Notes: generated by a model from the sequence alone, not told the origin. A stretch of 64,000 nt of DNA from Azadirachta indica (GCA_022749755.1 CM040449.1:6033157-6097156), one strand, 5' to 3'; numbered from the stretch's first letter, positions 1 to 13,613 are shown. Program-made: numbers and translations.

Positions 1-3000
1 CCGTCTGCTGTGCTGTTATTGTTATTGGTATTGTGCAAAACCTCACCAAGAGGTCCACCCATTGAAGTCTCCCAAGAGATTGGAATCCAATTTGTTGGCT
101 GCCTTTGGCTTGGTTCATTGAGGACACTGCCAACTCCCAATCCCATTTGTATCGGATCAAATTCATGTGACAATCTGAGCGGTGAGAGAGCAAGTTTATC
201 ATTATTGGGAGAGGAAGTGGAAGACATGAAGTCTGAGGAAGTCGCAGGAATTGAAATTGAGAGTTGGGTCCTATCTGACTGCATATCTATTTCAGGCCAG
301 GAAATAGCTGTACGATTTGGTTGGTATCTAGGCCATTCATCCATAAATTGGCGAAGCGAATGTTGGGATTCAGTTTCTTGGTCAGCAAGGTCTTGGGAAG
401 AACCAAAGTTTCTGCAAGTCAACAAGGAAGGACTTCTTTGGGAAGGGTTCAGTAGGGAGTCAGAGGAGACAAGTCCAAACTGGGATCGTGAAGATTCTTC
501 AAATGGGATTTGCTGTTTCGAGAAAAGGAAAGAATTTTTTTTTAACTTCGAGTCAATGGTAGGAGATAGCATTGAGAGGCTTGGTGTATCTTGTTTTACA
601 CCATCCACACTGACTTTGTCCAGAAACATTCTGTATAATTATTAAACACATCAAGAAACCGTGGTCACTTTGCAATCTGAACACGCAAGAGAGCTAAAAG
701 TACAGCATCTCTAATATGAAACTTTAATTAATAATTAGAACAAGTAATTCTCCGCACACAATCACATCCCTAAATGACGTTTTTTATTCCTGCTTGTCTA
801 AAGTGTTTAAATGTTGTAAAAAAATCCTCAGAAAGAAAGAATCCCATCACCTAATATCAGTCACAATCACCAATATAAAACATAACTTAATATTCTAACA
901 TAAAGCAAACAAGCAAAAGTAACAATTTTGAAACTGGTACCACAAACCATAACAATGTTGTGAAAACCAAGAACGAAAACCATAAGGGAATAAATGCTAA
1001 CAGGATAAGCGACATCTAGGCCATAAAGTATAATCTTTTTCTGCCCATTTATGGTACAAGCAAGTGGCACCATCAATAATCTAAATGCTTTTTACCATTC
1101 AATTCATCTTCAATGGAATAAATGCTAAAATGATAACAAGCGGAAGTCAATGAGGAACAAACTTTTTTACCTGTTGATTGGAGCAGTGCTAGCAGAAAGA
1201 TTGGAAGCACAACTAGGCTGCAAGTTCTTGAGCTGTTGTTGGTGCTCAACAGTGAGGCTGCTTGATACACCGCCGCCGGCAGTGTGACCCATCACCATGG
1301 AAGAGGTGTTAGGAATCAACTTGGAGGCGGAGGTAGCTGCAGCCACGGAATGGCCTGATTGGCCTTCCACAGGCTTTCTTGAACGGTGGCGGCCTCTGTT
1401 CATGTGTCGTTCACAGTACTTCTGGTCAGCAACTGCATCTCTCGAGCACCGCCATTTCTTGCCATCTGTTCTACGACATCGTCCGGGTTCAGGATCGGTG
1501 TTGTTGAACCCCAGATGTAAAGTACCCCATCCCACTACAAACAGATACGGAAGAACCAAATCAATTAAAACATAAGCATCTTAATATAATTACTACTACT
1601 ACAGGAAAGACCAATTTTCAAGTTACTATCCCCAGATTGAAAAGTTCATATGATAGAGTAGTTTATGAGTTATAGGAGTGGAGAAAGCAGTTTGCGCATT
1701 TTTATGGGAGCATAAACGTATTGATTAAATCTTATAGAAGTTAGTTGTAACATCACAGGGATGCTTACATGGAAAGAACTGTAAGACTAACTCGAGCTTA
1801 TTCCATGTTTGACTCAGCTAAACAGTACTATATGCGTCCAAAGCAAATTAAACAAAAGTAAGAACAAGGCTTCGTTTCAAGAACAGTAAACAGTTGAACT
1901 TACACGTATTGGGTCGGATAAGACCCCCTGGAAAGCTAGAAAACCCAGAAGAATCCAGGGCTTTTCGGATGGGGATAAGCAGGTTAGAAGGAATAGGCAC
2001 ATTAGCAATAATATATTTGTAGATCAAAGCCTGGTGTTCTAGCTCCATCCACTGAGATGGGGTGAATGGCCCTCTGGCTCCTGCTAAACCGACACGCATA
2101 CTTGCACCATTTAAGCTTACACAACTGTAACCTGGGACAAAATTCTCGAAAATCAGTTAAAACTTGGAAGATAATTTTAAGACATAAAAGCTTAAAAATT
2201 TCAACATATTTCACTGCAAAACTCGAATTTTCAAAAATATCCTTTTTATTTTATAATTCTCGGTGTGAAAAAGGGTCTTCTATTTATAATATTTTTTGCT
2301 AAAAAATTAAAAAGAGTTAGGAAAGAGGTTTGGCAGACAACTCAAGGGAACAAAAACTTGTCTGCAACATTTAAGGAGGCTACAAGAATCGACATTTTTC
2401 ATTCTAGATAGCGCAAGAAAACAAAGCATGAAGGGAGAGAAAATTTATACGTATAAAGAAAAACACAAAAAAGACTAAAAATACATCGAAGGCCGTGTTT
2501 TTGGTTCTCTTTCTCCTCCCACTGTCCGTTTCACAAATTCTGCTTCTTTTCTGCCCACTAGGCTACTGTGTTTAATTTATTACCAAAAATCTATCTTCCC
2601 AAACAGGAAGACCAAAAATTTCTAACAAAGAAAAATCTCTCACTTTATCTTGACAAGACTTAAAACAAAAAAGACCAAAGACCATGAAAAGACCCTCCAT
2701 CAGTTCCAAGAACCAGACGAATAACAACCCAGCTTTTGGCAAAAAACATAACATGTCTCTAATCTCCCCAACAACCTCGCAGTTGAACATTAACAGAAAC
2801 CTTAACCCGCATCATGAATCCAAAACTCCATGCAATTAAACTTAAACAAGTACGAGCATGTAGCAATGTACTCTCCACATAGAGGAGTTGAGACATATCA
2901 CTTTCATTCCCTCAAAACAATGTTGCATATATCCCATGAAATCTTACCTGTATTTCTACTATAAGCAGATGATGTGAGGTGATAGTAGGGCAATGTGGCA

Positions 3001-3341
3001 TTTTCAGAAGTTCTATCCGGTGCAAAAACATCTGATTTGGGAGAAGCGAAACTCAGCATCTGCTGCTGCTGCTGTTGACCATCAAAGAGAGTGCTATTAG
3101 ATCTTAGTAAAATGTTGTCCCTTTGCTGAAGCAACATTGTCTTAGGGGCCGTAAAATCATCAGTTTTAGCCACTTTTGAACTCCTCCAATCATCTTCATT
3201 GTTACTAGATCTCTCTTGCTTGAGAAACCCAGAGGATCCGTACCACTTCTGCGTCGTTACAGAATCTGAAGCAAGAGAACCAAAACCAGCTGCAGTCTCT
3301 GAACCCACCAATCCATCAAAACCAACCACCCCAAAATCCAT
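1..3341 (-). CDS. GRF: Growth-regulating factor (GRF) transcription factor, 3' end cut by the window
   Basis: Four coding exons are visible: 3341-2948, 2131-1904, 1534-1171 and 630 to beyond position 1, at least 538 codons. All junctions are GT-AG and keep frame. The QLQ domain (about residues 152-187, [20 protein letters not shown]) binds GIF co-activators. The WRC domain (about 221-263) has its C3H zinc ligands C227-x9-C237-x10-C248-x2-H251 and a basic [10 protein letters not shown] stretch for nuclear import and DNA binding. The C-terminal exon carries family motifs including [17 protein letters not shown] and GGPLGEVLH, typical of the GRF1/GRF2 clade. GRFs promote cell proliferation in leaves and other growing organs. 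A miR396 site lies in exon 3. A polyglutamine run encoded by CTG triplets on the plus strand (about 3061-3077) is in exon 1. The stop codon is outside the window. The family is certain; the exact clade member is inferred. Confidence 0.95.
1365..1386 (-). promoter_or_regulatory. miR396 target site in GRF exon 3
   Basis: The plus strand here reads almost as miR396 itself (TTCCACAGGCTTTCTTGAAC). The GRF transcript, from the minus strand, is therefore complementary to the miRNA, with the one-base bulge known for GRF targets. The site codes for the conserved RSRKPVE just after the WRC domain. Known biology of the family: miR396 cleaves most GRF mRNAs and restricts them to young tissue. Confidence 0.92.
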
Positions 3342-3369
3342 TTAGAAAATCTTAGAAGTTTCAAAATCT

Positions 3370-3444
3370 TTAAACTGAAGAAATGCAAAGCATTGGGTCA
3401 CTGGCAAAACAAACACAAGCTCGATGGGTTTGAGACAGAAGCAT
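3370..3444 (-). other. Upstream ORF in the GRF leader
   Basis: On the minus strand an ATG at 3444 opens a 24-codon frame that closes with TAA at 3370, 28 nt before the GRF start at 3341. A second ATG in the same frame lies at about 3393. Whether it is in the mature leader depends on the transcription start, which a TATA-like motif at about 3620-3615 would place upstream of it. No conservation can be judged from this window alone. Confidence 0.4.
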
Positions 3445-3612
3445 CGTACAGGTGATATGTTCAAGTAAGTTAAAGCTTAGCAGAAACTGAAAACCAGACT
3501 GGTTTTTTTGGTTTAAGAATAGATGTTTTGAGACACAGATAAAATAATTTTAGAGAGCGAGAGGTAGGAAGAAAACTGACTGAACAAAGTTACTAGAAAT
3601 AAACTCTACATA

Positions 3613-3622
3613 TGTATATAAA
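3613..3622 (-). promoter_or_regulatory. Candidate TATA box of GRF
   Basis: Read on the minus strand the sequence is TTTATATACA, about 275 bp upstream of the GRF ATG. It is the best TATA match in the proximal 300 bp. This would give a leader of roughly 240 nt. It is a single weak-consensus motif in AT-rich DNA. Confidence 0.4.
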
Positions 3623-4888
3623 TCTCTGAGTTAGTAAAAACAATCTTTTTTTAATAATTTATTTATTAGAGAAAAGAAAATGACGAGGACTTTCATTGTC
3701 AACATATCCTTAAAAACACTATACATATTAGTTACGTCAGCTTCTGCCGTTGAAGCACCATAATATTACAAAAACGACCCCAGAAGTTGACATAATCTAC
3801 AAGAATACAAATTATACTACATAAACAACAAGGGTATGTTAGTCATTTCAAATGTCCCCGTCTGCCAACTTTCTACGTATTGTTAGTGTTAGGAAGTGCT
3901 TTCGTAACGTTGGATTGGACTTTAGAAGGAGGTTTAGTTTTACTTTTGCTTTCCTAGTTGCCTTGCAAAGTCCGCTAGCGGTTTCATTTTGAAGAAAGCG
4001 CACTCTCTCTGTCTCTCTCTCTCTCGTCATAAAGTTATAAGGCCAAACGAGTGGTGGGCTGCATGAAGTCGTATACAAAGATGCAATGCCACGTGACCGT
4101 CGCCACTACAATTTCTAACCCCATTTGTCCTTCGTCCTACTGCTACCAAATACTTTTCACTGTCTTTCAATCTCCCCCATAGTTTTTACTTTTTTTTTTT
4201 TTTTTTTTTAAACAATAAGTAGATAATAATAAAATTGTTGTCCAAATGTGCTTTTATTTACAACAAATAACTAGCTTTACAATAAATAATCTTCCCCTAC
4301 TTGGGTACACATCTTAAGTAACCTTCATTAATGGATTCACCCTCTATTTCTCTGCCATCCCGCCTCCTGTTCTTTCCATATTGCTTTGTAATTAACGTTT
4401 TCACTGTTTCACCCAATCCTGTGAAATCATGTTCACCCCATTAAGCAAACAATTTTAAAGCAAAATCCCACTAAGAGATGAAATATTAATGTAGAAGAAT
4501 AGAAAAAAAAAAAAGTAAATTAAATTTTAGGATACGGAGAACATGTTGATGTTTTGCCATTTAAATTGGAATTTCTGGAATAAAAAACAACTTTTCTTTA
4601 TCTTTATTTGTTGGGGAGTTCATTAGGTGTAGGGCTAGGTGGTTCATTTGTGATTTCTGTTTTAATTTCAGCCAAAAAGAGTTGTTGGTCAAAGTAAATG
4701 GAGTTGGAATTTTTATTGTAGAGAAGCCATTTTTGAAAAGGGATTTTGAAAGAACTGTATTAATTATTATTATACGTGTGCAAATTCTAAATCACTACGT
4801 CCCTCATTTCGCGTACCATTTTCTTGTTCTCTTTTCGCAATACGCCTTATGCAAATTCCTCATCTGTCAATTATGCTAAGCATTTATT

Positions 4889-4922
<34 letters not shown>

Positions 4923-6926
4923 ATGTCTTATTCTCTTCTCGGTAGCTAATATATATTTTTTACTAAGATTTCGTATTAATACGCGAAAAAAAAAAGAATT
5001 TTGTTAAATTACTTGATAATAAATTTCATTTTAAAAAATCAAACAATAATAGTTTGTAAAGAAATTCTCAGTGAGCAAAAGTCAAATCTTACCAAATAAG
5101 TGAAGAAAAATTACTTAACAGGAATGCGCAGTAACGTGTATGTAATAAAAGAAATCTCATTCATGAAAAGATCTGGGGTATATAGTCAAATTAGCGTGAC
5201 TAATAGGTCCCATGAATGGAACATAGTTTAATTTCCATTAATTGTTAAAGTCCCAAGAAAAGATTCACCTTTGATGTCGTATCTATAAAGCAAAATGTAT
5301 ACACATACAAATATATATATATATATATATATGTTTGGACACATAACACAAAACAATGTTCCAATAATTGTTAATGCCTGGCTAACAAGATTGATGTGCA
5401 TTAATGTTTGTGTCCAACAAGCACAACATGTAAAAATACTTGTAACAATCACATACAGCTAGAAATGAATCATTTAAAAAAAAAAAAAAAAACTATGATA
5501 TATATATTTATATATATATATATATATCCCTCATTGTTTGCCATGTATTTTTGCATAACAAAAGCAAATTCTATTTCTTGCTCGAGAAAAGATAGACAGT
5601 ATTGGTTTCCTTTAGCAATAAATCATAAATCATAGTTATTTACCGAAGGACAGAGATTGGTGGATGACGTGTTTTGATAACTGATATCGTCAAAAATCAA
5701 AGGGAAGGTTGTTGTTGTATTATTATTCATTGCCACCATTGTTGTTGATAGATGGTCCATTCCAAGTAAATGCCATGTTGGGACACTTTGCAATTCCTTC
5801 ATTCATTGAATAAATTCTATCTATATAAGCTTGTGTCCTAGACTCGGTTGTGGAGATGTGATTAATTTATAGCTAGCCAGCTCTCAGCTTGATCATCCAT
5901 TAATTTAAAGTCACTTCCTGAAGAAGTACTTTTCTTTCTTAAGAGTGTGCAACTAGGCGAGTGAGGTGATTGATGATGAACCGAGGAAGTGAGTGTTACA
6001 GAAACGATTATCGCATCTAGATGGGCCAGGTCAAAGATATTGTGAGCATATAAGCATGATGTATGGTTCAGGTGAAAAAGTAGAGTGAATTTTGGTTACG
6101 GATATGGGAAAATCTGATCTTGGCAGGCTAGCAAATAAATTAAATTGCTTATAACTTCTGCGAGGATGTGCTTAAATTTCATTAAATGGTTACTTACGCT
6201 GAGTTCGACATGTACATGTAGGTTGTCATACATGCTATATATTGCTAATTGTTACGTACAGTGCATGTTGGTGCCCTGAAAACAGTATTATTTATAATCC
6301 TTTAAAAATAAAAATAATATAAAAAAAAAAGAGAGCAAATGGGACTAGAAAATAGCAGAAAGTCCATATTACGTATGTATGCATGCACGCTTGAAGAAAA
6401 TATGCATGATGGGAGTAATTAGTAATTAATTTACAAGGAACAAAAGGCATAGAGATTAGAGAGAAGAGGAAAAGAATCACAAGGGAGATTATATAGAGAG
6501 GTGAGAGGCAAGGTTAAAAGAAAAGAAAGATAAAGAGTAAGAGAAAACGATGGATTTGCAGCATATAGGAGCATGCTGCGAGACAAAGCCGGAGAAGCAC
6601 GGGCCTCAATTCTAACAATTATTAATTATTGCATGTATGATCTTCTGTTTTCTGTTTTCTTTTTCTTTTTCTTTTTATAGAGAGCAAGCTACGCAAAGGC
6701 AAGCTTGTCATCCCCCATGCCAATGCATACTGACATGAAGATTTAGACTAGGCTATACCCCGAAAGTCAAAGCCGTCCGTCAAACTTTAAGACGTAATGC
6801 AATCTCTTCTCGATCGTCTATCCCTTCACTACACCTATTCCATTCCCATGCTTTCCTTTTGTTTAATTAATATACCAGTTTACATATATAATATATATAA
6901 TTTATAAATTAAAATTAGGAACGAAA

Positions 6927-6962
<36 letters not shown>

Positions 6963-7900
6963 GCAGCTTCTCTGGGTAGGTAGCTAGCGGTTAGAGACAG
7001 AGAGTAGGCGCGTGGGATGATTCGTTGATGGGACTTTGATAGCTTTTAGCTAGCTAGCTAGCTAGCTAGCTGGCTGGAGAAGACAATTCGAGGATTTGTA
7101 ATAAAAGAGGCAGCAACTGCAAGCTATAGAAGAGAGAGAAACCAAAGATGCATACAAACGAACAAAGCAAGCAAAGCAACCACTAGGTGAAAACACTGGC
7201 CCCAATACACTATCATATCGTCTCGGATTCCCCCACACACAAAATAAACCCCACATTTTTTAAAAATTTTTAAAAATATATATATAGAGAGAGAAGGAGA
7301 AGATGAGGATGGGTAGCATGATTTAGACGTGTCAAGAGAGGGTGTGGTGAGTGAGACAGCCACGTGGGCCCACGACATGGCATGCTTGGAAATGGAAATG
7401 GCAATGGCTCGAGATTTTTCTTCATATCTATCCTTTCATTCATTGTCATTTATTTGATCGATCGATCAATCAATCAATCAATCAATCTAATCTTAAAGCT
7501 AAAAGGAGGGGGGTGGAGAGTAAGGGTTGAGAATGGTAGTCGTAGTAGTACCATTAGTAGTGTTACTATTATAATATAGATATATATATATATAAATATA
7601 TATAGAAATATGTTGGGGTTGTAGAGAAAATAGAAGAGGTTCGCCTCCCCTTTGCCGACAGGGGTTCGGTGGGGCCCCTGCTTCACTCCCACCACCCCAA
7701 CTTCTCTTTTCTTCTCTTTTCTTTTCTTTTCTTTCTAGATCGATTGATTGATTGATTGCCCCACTTGCGTCAGCCACCCCTCTAACCCCCTTTCGTACCA
7801 ATCTTAACGCGCCTTTTTCAACTTCTTGGGACCCACTCTTTTCCCGATATTTTTTAACGTGGATTTGTTATCAAGCCCCGCACCTCAATTTCCTTACCCT

Positions 7901-7937
<37 letters not shown>

Positions 7938-8801
7938 GTTCACCAAATGATTTAACTATCTCAAGGCAAGGGCGAGGGTACGTGATGGAAATACTATAAT
8001 CATAAAAAATACTTATTTTTATTTAATAATTAATATTTATCTTTTGCATATGTTTCATGTATTTAAATAATTAATATATTTAGCAGTTTTTGAATTAACA
8101 TTATTATTATTATTATTATTATGAGAAAAATTTTTATTAATTAATTCCTATAACTTAACAGTTTATTTACATATCTAATATTACTTACTGACTCTTTTTT
8201 AGTTATTTAAATTGTATGAGAAATAATACTTTACAACCCCTGTTACCAAAAATTTTAAATTCTGCTAAGGAAAGGCTCGCGTGCTGTGTCATTCAAGTAC
8301 TAATTAATTAAGATGCGTTTTACATAATTTCGTTTTATACTAGTAATAATTATAACCCTTTATCGAAATGTAAAACGTCTTACCATATTTGTTTTAAATA
8401 TAGAAAAAGCACAAAAAGGATAATGTGAGCCTCTTACCATAGGTTAGAGCTAGCCTATAACTAATGTTATATAGAGACACGAATTTAATTACCCAAATGA
8501 AAAGAGAGGCTTTCTGTATTCTTTAATAGTGCATTAGTTATTTGAAAACATAACCATTAAATTAAGTTTTAATTAATAAATAAAAAAGTGTTAATTAATT
8601 GGGGGTAATAAATAAAAAGATGGGGTGGCGATTAGAATAACAATAAATATAATTAACCAAAATACCCCAATAAACTAACAATAAACTAGTGGTATTCTAG
8701 AAAGGCTAACCAAACATAATAATGAGGTATACCCAGTTGAGGTCATGATGCTCACGTGACTGGGTTTCCTTTTAAGTTAAATTAATTTTATAAGTTAAGT
8801 G

Positions 8802-8834
<33 letters not shown>

Positions 8835-11040
8835 GTGGCAACCGAGCTAAGCTGACTCAAAAGATAATCGGTTGGTCCCCTCTTCTCAATCTCAATTCTC
8901 TAACCACGAGTTAAAAGACTGTGTTGAATGAGGATATGATTGCAATACATTATACATCTCTGTCTCACATCAAGCTCATCAGCTCTTTCTCTCTGAGTTT
9001 GAGGTAGAAACTACTGCGAGTTTCCAAGGCAAAGAATACAATGCATTAAAAAATTAAAATTATTATATGATTTTCTCTTGGCTTTTTAGGGTTTTAATTA
9101 AATAGTCTGTGCAGCAAAGTTTGTTAGGGTTAATTTGTTGACAATACAAATGTCTTTTATAGGGATAGGTTTATTGGGTTTGCAAAGCGAATCATTTTAA
9201 AAATGTTTAAGAAGGAAGGGATCGATGAGACGAGCAACGACTAAGAGTATCATCGATACATGAGCTTTAAAAAAGAAACCCAGAGAGAAGTTACGTTTAC
9301 AAGTTTTGTTTTATTATTTATTTTTAGGGTTTTGTAAGTCCAAAGAGTGTGTAATCCCAAAGGCATGTCTTATCAACTTTTGTTCTCGGTAAAATTAAAC
9401 AAGCTTTAAATTCTTCAAGGAAAAACCATGCCTGTCCTGGTCTTGTCTTGCTCTTTACATGCACCGAATTGAATGTCTCCTCCCCTGGCCTCCTTGAATT
9501 CGTTCTATTGTAATACCTAGAGCTCCAAGCTTTTCTCTTTTATTTCTTATTTTTATTATTTCTATTAATATGCATGTGTTTTTGCTACTGCTTCTTGTAC
9601 TCTTTCATTGTATCTAAATGTCTTTTGCATTCACTGCACTAGCTAGCAAGAAATAAGACTAGTCTATCACTTGATTCATCTACAAAGAAAGAGTTTTCTC
9701 ACTTGTTTTAAAACCTAAAAGCAAATCCAAACTGTCTTTGTCTAATTTAATTAATTGAAGATGAGTTGGGAACAAAGATAAATCAGCCCTCCATGTCCAT
9801 CTTAATTAATTAAGGTTAAAAGTGGGCTTCCTTGCAATATATAATTGCATGCATGGAAGCATGTGAAGGTCACACTTAATTGCTTTGATTTGATCATGTA
9901 TTATTATAATGCGGGGATAACTTAATTTGAAGAATATTTTTAATTAAACCAATTGACAATACAATATTGCAACTCGTTATTTATATTCAAACTTGCTGTT
10001 CAAAATATACGATCTCAGTCTCTCTTGCATCTTGTCCCAAAGCCTAGTGGTTACCCAAATTATATTTACTAAAATGATTAAATTTGCTACCATGCATATA
10101 TAGTTTATTGTATAGGATTAATATACTAATTAATCAGATTATCAAGTAGCTTGCTAATTGCTATGCCTTGGATTGTGTTGACCAATCTAAAAGCACGAAT
10201 TGAAGCGAGATTAATGAGCTAAAAAGTAAAAATTAACCTTGGATTTTATTAAAACTCCAACACTAATTAATGCTTTACATCGTTATATATATACTTTAAT
10301 TGGTCCATGGTTAGACTCCATCATGGCATCCATTACCGGTGCCTTAACTATTGCAAACGGCCCAAAACCCAAGTAAAATTATATGTTTTATTAGGACGAG
10401 AGATAAATAAACAAATCAAAAGAGATTTTTGAGTAATATATAATAATATTTTGGCAACGAGAAGATGACAAAGATGAGTAACGCAGGTGAGATTATTAAT
10501 CTTTGTTAAACCCGAGGAGGTTTTAATTCTATAACACCTAGAGATGCTTCTCACATCATCATTTCGTATTATAATATTCACGATAAGAGTGCTCCAATTT
10601 TGCTTATCGGGGCACGTTTAGGCAGTGAAATCTCTAAGCTATCCTTGTTGCGTGAGCTCAAAAGACGAAAGGGGCATTATTAATACCAGCTGCTCAACTA
10701 CAACTAGATAGCTTGATGGAGTGTGTAGAGTAGAGAAAGGCTAGGTGGCTCACAAATCAAATGCTAATTGTTAGGTTATTGGCACATGATTCTACGTAAA
10801 AATATAGTGTTATAGATTAATGAAAAGATTAGTTTAATTAAGGGATATTATATTTCCAACATCATGAAATATTCAAAGGTAATGGTCACATGCAAAGAAT
10901 CAAAAATGGGGAAAAAGATTGATTAGATAAATGATTAATGGGGATTCTTATGTTCTCCTATATCCTTGAAATTAATAACCAATCTGAGGGCTCAATTATC
11001 GAATATTCGCACGCATAAGACCAGTTGATTATTATAATAT

Positions 11041-11076
11041 TACTAATACTAATACTAATACTAATACTAATACTAA
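11041..11076. repeat. (TACTAA)6 hexanucleotide microsatellite
   Basis: Six uninterrupted TACTAA units. A related repeat with ACTAAC units occurs near 61.56 kb. It is a simple tandem repeat with no gene nearby. Confidence 0.9.
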
Positions 11077-12976
11077 TGCTTTGCTTCTTTCTTTAATTTA
11101 GCCCTTGAGCTGCAACCCCTGCATGTGAGGAAATCTCGGGATTGACTCCCTCTGCACAACCTTCCCAACATAGTTTTCTTATCTCTTTCTTTTCCCCCCT
11201 TTTCTTCTTCCTTCCTTCTTTCCTTCCTCCCTGCCTGCTTGATCAGATCTTACCTACCCAGAAAATTTAAATTATCAACCTATTTCATAAAGATTATATA
11301 TACATATACATATCTATGCAATAATTTAATTTTAATTTTAATTTTAATCCATACGCGCGAGTATCGGATAGCAGACATTAACAATGCTGTTTGAATTGAA
11401 AGGAATCTCAGATTCAAAATGAATATAAAAAAAAAAAAATGTTAATATATCAACAATATGAAAACAGAAATTATATATGTCTTTGGTTATAAATTTACGA
11501 TGAATAAGAATATGAAAAAGATCTAGCAAATTGCTAATAATAAACTTAGGAAGAAAAATGACAAAAAACTTTTATTTTATCATACGCACGTGCTGCTACA
11601 TAAATTATATCTTTTCGCGGCTTAGTTCTTAATTATAGTCTGAATAATTGCTTAAGCAAAGAATAATGCTTGATTACTAAGACAAGACAGTGCAGGGACA
11701 GTGAGCATCTCATGCAGAAATATACATATAATAATATTTGAAAATCTCTAGTTGTTTTGTTTGCTTGATTCATGATTCAAACTTCAAATCCATCAGAATT
11801 CCATTCCATCCACGACATGTAATGAAATGTACGCTCCGTTGCACCAATTCCCACTGGGGAAAAGAAGCAATATGCTTGCACTTTCAGAATTCCAATTCCC
11901 AAACCCATGATTTACTGGGCTGCTGACAAACCCAATTTTTTATTTATCTTGGTGAGTTACTAGTTCGCCCCCACCTTTTCTCTCTTTAATCCCCATTTCG
12001 GTAAAGTCTTTAATTCATCCAGGATGTTTTGTCAATATTTAATTTTTACCTAATATTTTAAAATACACTGAACGCGGCCCCGAACCGTTAGTCAATGCTG
12101 TTATGTTTAACTATCAAAAGGGTTAATTAGTCTTTTTATCATTTTTTTAACGATGAAAAATATAACTAATAATTAAAGTAATTATCTTTTTTAATATTAA
12201 AATAAAAATATTTTTATTAAAAAAAATAAACAAAATAATTTCAATTGTATTTCTTCTTCTTCTCTTTCCTCCGTTCCTTTTCTGGTTCTTCTTGTTGTTC
12301 GCTTTTTTATCTCCATTTTTGTTGAACACAAAATCATAATCAATTTTAGAAAAAATTAGAAAACATCATATCCATAACATGGTGGTGACATTTGGTGGTC
12401 GTGCAGCTACATGCAACAACTATTGGTGGTCGTCGATGGTCGCACGGCTGTTCCCAACAGCTTGTGTTGATTGTGCAACTGCCATGTCAAGGGACGCGCG
12501 ACGACAACAGAAGCCATGCCCACCCTTCTCGCCAGACACCCATTTGATGGTCGTATTTATTGGGCTGTAAATCTTGTTGGTTGCATGGATCTAGTCTAAA
12601 ATTTATTTAAATTTTAAAATATAATTTTATTAAAAATAAGATAACAAGATAATGATAATATTAATTAATTATGTAAAAATCAAACAATATTTATCTGCTA
12701 ATAAGATAATTTTAAAAATTAAATAATATTTATTTATAAATATTTTATTTTTAACTATTTAAAAATCTATAAAGTAAGAATAAATAGTACTTTACTTGGT
12801 CACTAATGGACTAATATTAAAATTAACGAAAAATACTAAGAGCCTTGAGTTGTCTTGAATATATTTTAAATTATTATATATAAATAGAATATTGATAAAA
12901 CATTTTGAGAAAAAATTAAAATTATTCCAAATATTTAATAATGACGGGTTCTACAATCACTCTTCTAAATCTCTTA

Positions 12977-13389
12977 GGGCATGTTTGACAAGCAGGTATG
13001 AACTATACTATTTTATTATTTGAGATAATTTTTTTTTATTTAGTATTTGGTGCTTAAAATAGATTGAATAAAAAACTAAAAATAATACAGTTCAAATTCC
13101 TCAAATTTGAACCACTCCTCTCCCTGAGTCAAGTTTGTATTATACTATTTTTATTTATTTATTTAAAAATAAAAAAATTTTAAAATAAAAAATTTTAATT
13201 ATTAATTAAAAATAATAATTTATAATTAAATAAAAAAATAAATTAAGTATAATTATTATATATATAATATAATAATATACTAAACATAGTATTATATTAT
13301 ATTTTATTTAATGTGATTTATTACAATTCAATCTACTTTATTATATTACAATCCAATTGAATCCAATGCATCTTGCTAAACGCACGCTT
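12977..13389. mobile_element. Probable degenerate hAT-like MITE
   Basis: An AT-rich block of about 410 bp is bounded by imperfect inverted ends: GGGCATGTTTGACAAGCAG on the left and, reading inward from the right, AGCGTGCGTTTAGCAAGATG. The pattern of a G-rich end, then TTTG and CAAG, resembles short hAT-derived elements common in plants. It has no coding capacity. No target-site duplication is clear, so the limits are approximate. Confidence 0.4.
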
Positions 13390-13584
13390 AAAACCCTTTT
13401 CTGTATAAACCCCGTTAACTTGTTAAATAAGCTTCCAGTTAATCGTAAAAATAATCCTAATTATTCTAATTTATTTTTCATCGAAGCCCGTCGGATCCGG
13501 TATTGTCTCTTTTTCAAGTCTCTGGTTGTTAACCTCTTATGCTCTTTAGTCTTTACTTCAAGTTTGTAGTGGTAGCAACTGTAG

Positions 13585-13613
13585 TGGGCTGGGCTCAGTT
13601 GTAAGCAAGCCCA
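13585..13613. promoter_or_regulatory. Site II (TGGGCY) cluster upstream of the hnRNP gene
   Basis: TGGGCT occurs at 13585-13590 and 13590-13595, and its reverse complement AGCCCA at 13608-13613. Site II elements bind TCP factors and are enriched in promoters of growth and translation genes. They sit about 300 bp upstream of the hnRNP start codon, beside telo-boxes. Confidence 0.5.

Larger units (their letters stand above)
3623..13580. other. 10-kb gene-free AT-rich interval between GRF and the hnRNP gene
   Basis: I find no coding frame with recognisable protein sequence, intron structure or conserved motifs. The short ORFs here are mostly translations of simple repeats. It holds many microsatellites: (CT)n at about 4890-4920 and 7902-7935, (TA)n at 5311-5332 and about 5511-5527, (TG)n at about 6931-6960, a TAGC run at about 7047-7071, ATCA/GATT tracts at about 7453-7488 and 7738-7759, ATT runs at about 8101-8121 and 8803-8832, and six TACTAA units at 11041-11076. 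CACGTG G-boxes sit at 4090-4095, 7361-7366 and 8753-8758; the first is about 750 bp upstream of the GRF start. A MITE-like element lies near the right end. An unannotated non-coding RNA cannot be excluded. Confidence 0.6.

Noticed and set aside
10..645. 211-codon plus-strand frame
   Set aside because: It is the antisense shadow of the GRF last exon, whose minus-strand frame encodes clear GRF motifs.
6585..6610. miR164-like string GGAGAAGCACGGGC
   Set aside because: It differs from miR164 by rearranged bases and I see no matching star arm nearby, so it is probably chance.
12379..12570. 63-codon frame with Gly/Arg/Cys-rich translation
   Set aside because: Lies in repeat-like DNA rich in GGTGGTCGT units, with no conserved motif; probably a transposon remnant at most.
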